DNA from: Larix sibirica
Taxonomy: Eukaryota > Streptophyta > Pinopsida > Pinales > Pinaceae
Direction: 5' to 3'
Length of the DNA stretch: 14,976 nt
NCBI GenBank assembly: GCA_004151065.3
Contig: NWUY0300071591.1
Span: 2,283 to 17,258, forward strand
The position numbers and the translations under genes are program-made. This document shows, piece by piece, positions 8,967 to 14,976 of the stretch (positions within the stretch are counted from its first letter, which is position 1; each line of letters begins with the position of its first letter). The notes below the pieces were generated by a model, which searched no databases, was not told the origin of the DNA, and saw only the letters and a program-made list of their open reading frames with translations.

Positions 8967-9148
8967 ATATGTAACAACCAAAATGCTCCCATTGGCAGGA
9001 ATCCGACAAAGTAACAATTTCTCATATCGTAATTTTTATGGTTCAAATTGCAATTTCGATATGTAACAACCAAAATGCTCTCATTGATAGGAATCCAACA
9101 GTAACAATTCCTCAAATTGTAATTTTTATTGTTCAAATTGCAATTTCG
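8967..9148 (+). repeat. tandem duplication, period 92 bp, two copies
   Basis: Copy 1 is 8967-9058 and copy 2 is 9059-9148, both starting atatgtaacaaccaaaatgc and ending caaattgcaatttcg. A few substitutions and a 2-base deletion separate them. The unit is unrelated in sequence to the 93-bp unit immediately to its left. Open frames across it on both strands simply reflect the repeat. Confidence 0.85.
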
Positions 9149-9354
9149 AAGATTTGGCTGTACCAAAATCCATTATTTAATCTAAATTGTGTGTTTTTGA
9201 TTGCTGGAATTGCATATTTGCAATTTTTGCAATTTTTAGGTAAGATTCTGGTTATAAAACCACTGGAAAAACAAAGCGTTTTAGTCATTCTTTATCCTAC
9301 GCGCTATTTTCAAGTATAAATGGTTTAGTTGATTATCTTCTTTTAATTTTGAAT

Positions 9355-9742
9355 CTATAAACAAACAAGACGAAAAGCTGCAAGGCAGCAAATTCCCTGC
9401 CAATAAGAGAGCAAAGCAGTATTGTTTCAGATCCCATAAATGGTAACATGTAGGGGCACAAAGCCATAGCATATACACCATGGTAAAGCTTAAGCCTCCA
9501 ATCATAGAACCTATAAACAAACAAGACAAAAAGCTGCAAGGCTACAAATTCCCCGCCAATAAGAAAGAAAGCAGAGCAGTATTGTTTCAGATCCGATAAG
9601 TGACAACATGTCGAGGCACAAAGCCATAGCATGCGCCATGGTAAAGCTTAAGCCTCCGATCATAGAACCTTCTGGAGGTTCACCTGAGAAAGAAAACGGC
9701 AACGACAGAAGCTTAAGCGGTAGTTTCCCGACTGTACAGTAA
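9355..9742 (+). pseudogene. tandemly duplicated (156 bp) fragment related to the PDR linker exon, inverted
   Basis: Copy 1 is 9355-9510 and copy 2 is 9511 to about 9669; both carry ctataaacaaacaagac and end near aagcctcc-atcatagaac. Positions 9383-9400 are the exact reverse complement of 9951-9968, and the match runs on through aataag with one inserted base. It thus matches the third exon of the minus-strand PDR remnant in opposite orientation. Copy 1 reads KAANSLPIREQSSIVSDPI before a stop. Copy 2 reads on as SSIVSDPISDNMSRHKAIAC and EPSGGSPEKENGNDRSLSGS to TAA at 9740-9742. In PDR proteins this hydrophilic region joins the first membrane domain to the second ATPase domain. The minus-strand open frames here (rich in Leu, Cys and Met) are probably shadows. 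Confidence 0.45.
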
Positions 9743-9929
9743 AATGCTCGGATGCTCTTTACACTTTAGTTGCTGACAATTTCATTTATGCAAAGGAAAA
9801 TACTTTAACGACATTTTGAAACTTCTTAAATTTATAATTAAACTACTTTGGATGCGGGAGAATATGAAGATATTCCTTCTTACTCGCAATCTCCTGTGGA
9901 ATCTAAATGAAGAACTCAAACGACTTGCT

Positions 9930-10455
9930 GAAACCCCACACGCACTTATTGCAGGGAATTTGCTGCCTGGGCTTTGCCAAGAGTTGCATGATTAATCCAA
10001 TTAATATCAATGGTATATATCTAACATTATTACATATGTTGCACCTACTATGTTCACAAAATTTTACATTTTTCCCCAGATATATTTGGCAAAAGACGGA
10101 CGATGTCTTACGTTTGAGCTAAAGAAAACGTGAGAGTAAAGCAAAAGTTGAAGAAGACCATGTATCCAAGCAGAGCTGCAACAGCAGTCCAGTACCAATA
10201 TCCATGTGCAAATAATCCACGTGATTTCAGAATATATGCAGCCATGGTTTCATTGCTCAATTTGATTGAATTTGCGTTGCTATTGCTCATAGCAGGCTGC
10301 CATTCCACGCAAAAGTTCAATGATTTGAAAAGTAAGCATCAATTTTTTAATAAATCAATCTTCAGATAAGACTATAAAATTCCTAACTACCTTGCCCCAC
10401 ATGTGAACCAAGTACTCGTTCATGGAGATGGCATTCTGGGCTTGTCATTTGACTA
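9930..10455 (-). pseudogene. ABCG/PDR-type ABC transporter fragment, end of first membrane domain
   Basis: The exon at 10391 to about 10455 ends QNAISMNEYLVHMWGK before a GT donor (10389-10390), with a damaged start and a TGA where family members read SPMMYAQNA. A 94-bp intron ends in AG (10297-10298). The next exon, 10112-10296, is 61 codons plus 2 bases, joins in phase 0, and reads AAYILKSRGLFAHGYWYW, then ALLGYMVFFNFCFTLTF, before GTAAG. This is the hallmark LKSRG-F---YWYWI---ALLGY--LFN--FTLAL segment of plant PDR proteins, which are plasma-membrane exporters. The following exon near 9979 gives LGKAQAANSLQ then a stop; it lacks a proper AG acceptor and has lost one base. Neither ATPase domain is present. 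Family is clear, and the copy is broken. Confidence 0.85.
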
Positions 10456-10849
10456 TTGAGGGGGTCTTTAAGGTTAAGGCCCTCAACACTATGAGGAGGA
10501 AAACAGACCTCGAAACAAAAAACATAACAAGAGTAGCAAAACAAAGTAACGCTGGGCACCAACAACATCCATGGCATAAAACATAACCATAGGCCTGTAG
10601 AGGGGAAAATGTGTCCCAAACACTACCCACCAAGAACTACCCACTGACCAAACACTACCCACCAAGAACTACCCACTGAGAAGATGCACATCTGAACATG
10701 AAGGCCATGATCCCAAGCATCAACGAGCCAATTGATTTCAGCAAAGACAAAAAAAAACTCTAACCATAGCTGAAATATATGAAACTAATCACAAAATATC
10801 CGGTAACATGTATCTATGTATGTGAAAATATCTCAAAATGCTTCAAGAA
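10456..10849 (-). mobile_element. probable 3' non-coding part of the adjacent LINE
   Basis: This stretch lies between the last readable LINE codons (about 10850) and the PDR exon. It holds no further protein signal and includes a perfect 32-bp tandem repeat. By position it should be the LINE 3' tail, inserted next to or in an intron or exon of the PDR gene. I could not find a poly(A) end or target duplication, so its boundary is uncertain. Confidence 0.35.
10616..10679 (+). repeat. perfect 32-bp tandem duplication
   Basis: The unit starts ccaaacactacccaccaag and is present twice without any difference (10616-10647 and 10648-10679). The unit itself contains two related blocks (actaccca and actaccca). 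Perfect identity points to a recent slip compared with the diverged repeats nearby. Confidence 0.9.
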
Positions 10850-11566
10850 AGAGACTACGTGTAAAAGATTTTCAAACACCCATATGAAACTAACTGATCA
10901 TTCTCCCAGCATTCACTATAGATGGAACCTTCCTAAGCCAGTAGAGCACATTTCTATAATTCATCAACCTGCTGATTATATTCCCTGTATATATGAATAA
11001 AATAAATTCTCTGTAATTCATCAATCAATTGATTGACACTCGCCATCCAAAAATTGGGCTGAAAAACCCGAAGAGAACATTTCTTAAGGGCCCAATCTAT
11101 AATGATTTTCGAGTCTCCAACAATCTAAATGTTGACAATGTGTAAATATCTTGCAAAGAATAACAACATCCACAAGGCCAACAATTATCCCCTGGTGTTT
11201 GTACCAGCCCCGCAATGCATCCAAATTTTGTTATATTTGATTTTGTCTAACTACAGAATAGCTCCAACTACACATCTACGAGAAACATCCCATGAAGCCC
11301 CAGCGAAAAAGCCTTTGCAGCCCTCAACATAAGGATGATGGAGCCCTTCAAAAAGACAGAGAAGTGTTAAAGAGGCTTATTCACATTTTTAACAAACTCC
11401 AAAAAAGCAGCCATGACTCTGCTACCGATCCGAGCAACTCCTAACTCCTTTCCTTCAAAAATAAGGTTATTCCTAGCTTTCATAATTCCCAACATAAGAA
11501 GCATAAGAGCTCTCCCCAGGAAGAGACAAGCTTGCTTAAACCAGGAAAGAAAACAAGCTGAGATGT
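10850..11566 (-). mobile_element. dead non-LTR retrotransposon (LINE), C-terminal region with RNase H domain
   Basis: On the minus strand, 11452-11490 gives GIMKARNNLIFEGKELG, matching the WEIWKARN block upstream of RNase H in plant LINEs. After a frame shift, RNase H follows: CKGFFAGAS (11300-11320), VVGAIL, AGTNTRG*LLALWMLLFFA (11150-11210), IVGDSKIIIDWA (near 11113), and FIHIYREYNQQVDEL (near 10965). Two acidic catalytic residues are lost: the usual FDGAS is FAGAS (codon at 11302-11304), and the expected AELLALW has a TAA stop (11185-11187). The Asp of GDSK (11113-11115) and the final Asp (10963-10965) remain. Reverse transcriptase and endonuclease domains are absent, so the copy is 5'-truncated, with stops and a shift. 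Confidence 0.85.
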
Positions 11567-11567
11567 T

Positions 11568-11612
11568 ATCATTATCGTCATCCTTATCCTTATCGTCATC
11601 TTTATTATTATC
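11568..11612 (+). repeat. degenerate ATC/TTATC microsatellite
   Basis: A run of tcatccttatccttatcgtc-type units extends through tctttattattatc. It sits exactly where the LINE protein signal stops, so it may mark the 5' truncation point of the insertion. Confidence 0.55.
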
Positions 11613-11667
11613 TTTAATTTTTTTAATTAAAGGTTACTCAATACTTTGTAAATATTTGAAATTGTAA

Positions 11668-11813
11668 AATTTCAACCTTGTATTTATTATTAGTGTGTAC
11701 AAATTTACATTTAAATACATTTTTTCAAAAGTTGGTGTACAATTTCAGCCTTATATTTATTAGTAGTGTGTACAAATTGGCATTTAAATATATATTTTTT
11801 TAAACTTGGTTTT
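11668..11813 (+). repeat. tandem duplication, period 73 bp, two copies
   Basis: Copies at 11668-11740 and 11741-11813 share ttgtatttattattagtgtg (cctt-tatttatta-tagtgtgtacaaatt), followed by acatttaaata-at. They carry several substitutions. The surrounding 11612-12210 is very A+T-rich with no gene signal. Confidence 0.75.
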
Positions 11814-12143
11814 TTAACAATAGTTTATGATTCAAATTGAATCTTTCCACTCTTAATATTAGTTATTGTACTTTTCAATGTTAAAAATTTTCCATAGAAA
11901 AATAATAAATTTTTCATAATTGAAAATTTGTAATCTAAGGTTTATTTTGTTTTTTCAATTTTTTTTTTTAATTTTAATTTTGAAAATTTAAAGAAATTTT
12001 ATCATATTTTTTAGCTAATTAATCTAAAAAAAAGATTGTAAAATTTATTATTTTTTCAAAGTGAATGATTTTACACAATTTTTTGTTTTTTAAAACAAAA
12101 ATTAAAATTATTATCATTATCAAGAAAACATATCATTAACTTA
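11814..12143. other. A+T-rich spacer, nothing recognised
   Basis: Long A and T runs dominate, and stops fill all frames. I see no exon, RNA gene or element end. Confidence 0.6.
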
Positions 12144-12210
12144 ACATTCTTATTTATATCCATATCTCATTATAATTATTTTATTTACATTCTTGCTTAC
12201 ATCCATATCT
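12144..12210 (+). repeat. short direct repeat, 24 bp twice, 43 bp apart
   Basis: acattcttatttatatccat at 12144 onward recurs as acattcttgcttacatccat at 12187 onward, both ending atct. There are three differences in 24 bases. The repeat borders the GC-richer repeat that follows. Confidence 0.7.
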
Positions 12211-12215
12211 ACACT

Positions 12216-12432
12216 GGGGCCCCACCCAGGATTGAAACACGTCTTGCTCGTTTTCAATGTTATGTGGGCGCGTGTTGAAAGCCAGGGGTTATAGTGGTGG
12301 CAGTGTGGTGCAAGCTCTAAGCCCAGGTCGTTGACTTTCCAACATAAGGGCCCCACCCAAGATCGAAACTCATCTTACTCGTTTTCAATGTTATGTGGGC
12401 GCGTGCTGAAAGCCAGGAGTTTATTTGGTGGA
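12216..12432. repeat. GC-rich direct repeat, about 85 bp twice with period 131 bp
   Basis: Copy 1 (12216-12300) and copy 2 (12347-12432) share ggccccaccca, cttgctcgttttcaatgtta (copy 2 has ttactcg), and tgtgggcgcgtg-tgaaagccagg. Base content jumps compared with the A+T-rich flanks, which suggests an inserted unit. On the minus strand, GTTTCAATCC and GTTTCGATC resemble a tRNA B box, and a 46-bp spacer separates the copies. It could be a dimeric SINE-like repeat or a short piece of an LTR element. No protein signal is visible. Confidence 0.7.
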
Positions 12433-13079
12433 ATTGTTGATTAGGTAACCATGAACATAAATAATGTTGTTGTACATTAAATGGTGACAACAATGCATAT
12501 GTTTGACAACATAAAATGCTTGGTATGGGGCATGCTTCGTCCCCTCACAAAAGGTTCCAAATATGTGTTTTTCAATATGAACCACCTAATTAATAAAGTT
12601 GAACCTAAAATAAATTGACGTCCCTTTACGTATTCCATTACATTCCTTATTGTGTGAACAATAAAGATTGAGAAAATTCATTATGCTATTGTTTCTTTAT
12701 TGCCTTATTATTTATTTGGAAGTGAAGAAAGGGACGAGGGAGATTTCAAAATGGGGTTGAATATCATTTTATAATTTTGTGGGTGTGCATCCTTGAAACT
12801 ATAAAATGAATTATAGATTGAAATAACTTCATACACATGAAACATGTGACCAATTATTTATGTTAAACATTGTATGATATGTAATTCAAATGTATTTATA
12901 GGTATGTTGATGGATTAAAATGATCTCGATCAACAATATGGGTTATTCCCTGGTGAAAAATCCCAATTAAACTAAACACCATTTGGGATAGGGCACTCAT
13001 TCTAATTATGGATTGGGACCCATTAATGATTTGGGTTCTATTGGTTATAGCCCGATCCATAGTCCATGGTTTTTCCAAA
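12433..13079. other. spacer, nothing recognised
   Basis: Mixed A+T-rich DNA. Short frames on both strands have no domain signal, and I found no clear repeat. Confidence 0.55.
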
Positions 13080-13458
13080 CTAAGAATGAAATGCAACTAC
13101 TCTAAAATGCAAATGTATGCGTCCGAACATGATAATAGCTACAAGAAGTAAGCACAGAACCATACATGCTCCTGTCAATAACCCATGAATTAGTTCGCTG
13201 AGAATAAATACAATAATATGGAAAAGTGGTAGTAAAATCATTAACAATTTTGTACTCACAAATTTATACAAGCATTTTTGGGAAAACAAAAATAAGAATG
13301 CAACAAATAGACGTAAGAGTAGTCCACATTGTGAGATACATTCTTACACAATCCCGATGCTTAACAAATGTAGCAAAATAGTCTACAACATATACACACA
13401 TGAATAAGATCTTCCCAGAAAATGACTTGGCCGAAAGATGGATTCTCTTCATTAACAT
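13080..13458 (-). pseudogene. possible decayed reading frame of a small multi-pass membrane protein, or chance
   Basis: Two minus-strand frames overlap by 26 bases. The first, Met at 13456-13458, reads HLSAKSFSGKILFMCVYVVD and LTMWTTLTSICCILIFVF. The second, ending at 13080-13082, reads LLPLFHIIVFILSELIHGL and MVLCLLLVAIIMFGRIHLHF. One shift near 13275 would give about 130 residues with three or four hydrophobic segments spaced by charged loops (KHRDCVR). T-rich DNA easily yields such hydrophobic frames, I recognise no family, and no promoter or splice site is evident. Confidence 0.2.
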
Positions 13459-14595
13459 TTCAGTAGTAGTACATAAAATGTTAGAGAGCCAAAAATCCCC
13501 TTCTGATTTGATGTCCTCCTATTTAACATTTCTCCCTTAGGAGATGAACGGTTCCTTTGAGTAACTATCAATTTTTTTCATTTTATGGAAACTTTTCATG
13601 TTTCCTCACTTCTTTAAAATGCATTTGTTTTTATCTTTATTTCATATGACCTATTTTCTCCTTTTAGGGAATCTTTCATCACATTTAGAATTTTCACTTT
13701 ATCTAAATGGGTACTCCTCAACCAATCTCCTCTTTCAAAATTATCCTTCACTTTGGTAATGGGGAGTCACCATGTGACTTCATATAATAGGGGCTCTAGT
13801 CACTACTTCTCCTATGTTTTGTGCCTCCTTTTTGTCTTTTCAAATAACATCAAAAGGGAGACATTTCAATTAATTAAAGGTGTGTAATAATAGCCATTAA
13901 TGGCTTCTTTGAAAGACAAATTGATCGTCTTGAATCTTCGTCTGAATTGGTAACGAACCAATTTTGGGAGGATTCAATGCTAGTGGTTTCCGACTCTCAC
14001 ACGAGTTTTTCCTATGTGCCTTTTTTCTAAGACAAAATGTAAGAATTCCGTTGTGCAGACCAATTCTTTCTGTTCCCCATCTCTGGATGATATGCTTTGT
14101 GCAGGCGTTGGCTAATTCAACTATCAAAATCTTCATTCTCGCTCTTTGCCTTTGATGTTTTTCTTTTTTCTGCAACCTACACATAGATTCGACTATACAT
14201 TATTAACCTAGTTTTAATAGGCACATATTTACTTTGACATTTTCAAAAATACAATTTAGGCTAGGAGTACATCCCTATATTTGCAAGTTTGAATCATAGA
14301 AATAGGTTGGATAGGCTTTGCAAGGAGTCGATTATTTGCAATGAACACCATATCACCCTTTCCTTGATGTTTCAGTGCGTTCTTTTGGTTTCCATTGTTA
14401 TAATCCCGTGTCTTGTTAGATCCCTTGGAATTATACGGCCTGTTTTCGTGGTTCCACACTTATCGACTGCATTCGGTTGCATCCATATCCAGGCTTTAAC
14501 AGTCTAGAATAACACCCCTTAATGAACTAACATCCACTTTATGTGAATAATATAATAATAATCCACCTTTTTAACTTTTTAAATCCAATCCTTAA
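13459..14595. other. spacer, no gene recognised
   Basis: Over 1.1 kb with T/C-rich blocks. At 13851-13860 aaaagggaga resembles a polypurine tract, but no TG...CA LTR follows it. Minus-strand frames around 13897-14184 and 14256-14459 are charged but fit no family I know. Confidence 0.5.
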
Positions 14596-14599
14596 GTTT

Positions 14600-14976
14600 T
14601 CCATGCTCCCCACTAAGGATAAATTAAGTATATGTGAAGGGGCTCCTTACTAATGAAAAGGTAAATTTGTGGGAATCATGTCATTTAAAACTTTATGGTA
14701 ATGTGCGAAAGCTTTCTCAGATCATAGACTATTGGGGCATCCCCTTCCGTTGCTCAAATTGTAAGGGGGTGGGGCATTTGTGGCGATAGTGTAGGGAGAA
14801 TGCATCATCTGGCTGTCTCAAGGAGGGGGGAACTTTCTGGTCTTCGGATGATGGTAGTGATATGGATTTGGATGCGTCGGGTATGTTGGACGGATTCCCA
14901 AACAGAGCTCCCTTTCCTCCTGCACCTGACTCGACTTTGATCCGTAAGTTGGAATCACAGGACCCTACTTTCTTCC
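14600..14976 (+). mobile_element. retroelement ORF1-type fragment with CCHC zinc knuckle (DUF4283-like/LINE), cut by the window end
   Basis: From gta at 14629 the frame reads VYVKGLLTNEKVNLW, then RKLSQIIDYWGIPFRCSNCK, GVGHLWR, a TAG stop at 14787-14789, CRENASSGCLKEGG, and stays open to the window end. The knuckle is CX2CX4HX4C: Cys 14751-14753, Cys 14760-14762, His 14775-14777, Cys 14790-14792. The order (a GLP-like strand, a DY-IPFRC lead-in, then the knuckle) is typical of the nucleic-acid-binding ORF1 of plant LINEs and of domesticated DUF4283 proteins. The stop replaces the residue just before the last Cys, so this copy is probably dead. Downstream is an acidic Ser/Asp stretch (SSDDGSDMDLDASG) and a Pro-rich stretch. 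Confidence 0.75.

Noticed and set aside
9281-9702. Minus-strand frames of 63-99 codons with repeated MLWLCA and ALCLDML motifs
   Set aside because: They mirror the 156-bp tandem duplication. The + strand matches the PDR linker exon better, so the minus frames are likely shadows.
10130-10369. 79-codon + strand frame opposite the PDR exon
   Set aside because: The minus strand holds the unmistakable PDR membrane segment with matching splice sites; the + frame is its complement.
13840-13865. Possible polypurine tract (aaaagggaga) of another Copia-type element
   Set aside because: No LTR start (TG) follows, and no second LTR or coding patch was found nearby.
1-14976. CRISPR array, bacterial operon, rRNA or complete tRNA gene
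   Set aside because: No regularly spaced identical repeats, Shine-Dalgarno sites, conserved rRNA blocks or complete cloverleaf seen; the sequence is plant nuclear in character.

Overview
The window looks like nuclear DNA of a seed plant with a large, repeat-rich genome. A gymnosperm or conifer is my best guess, but that is inference. The signs are sparse spliced plant exons, many old decayed retroelements, GT-AG introns and high A+T. There are no bacterial operons, no Shine-Dalgarno sites and no long open frames. Most of the longer stop-free stretches here are chance frames and are left out.

Layout. (1) 1-1411: the 3' end of one plausible live gene on the + strand, a TVP23/FAM18 (ECHIDNA-type) Golgi membrane protein. 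Its last two coding exons (308-434 and 792-880) splice in phase and are followed by a 3'UTR with AATAAA at 1406-1411. (2) 1483-7507: an old LTR retrotransposon on the minus strand. It has diverged LTRs with TG...CA ends, a polypurine tract beside its 3' LTR, and a 6-bp flanking duplication. Its roughly 5.2-kb interior keeps long protein-like patches on the minus strand, but I find no protease, reverse transcriptase, RNase H or integrase motif. (3) 7514-8769: unexplained A+T-rich spacer. (4) 8770-9148: two neighbouring tandem duplications with periods of 93 and 92 bp. (5) 9355-10455: wreckage of a full-size ABCG/PDR-type ABC transporter. The minus strand carries two correctly phased exons and a broken third. 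The + strand carries a 156-bp tandem duplication related to that third exon but inverted. (6) About 10850-11566: the RNase H end of a dead plant LINE on the minus strand, next to the PDR remnant. (7) 11568-12432: microsatellite-like and A+T-rich DNA with tandem duplications of 73, 43 and 131 bp. (8) 13080-13458: a weak candidate for a decayed small membrane-protein frame on the minus strand. (9) About 14600-14976: a second retroelement fragment on the + strand, with a CX2CX4HX4C zinc knuckle, cut by the window end.

The parts do not form one pathway. The ECHIDNA-type gene is the only piece I would treat as possibly functional. The rest records insertion, duplication and decay. The most unusual object is the LTR element: its reading frame spans nearly the whole interior and does not look like a standard Gag-Pol polyprotein.
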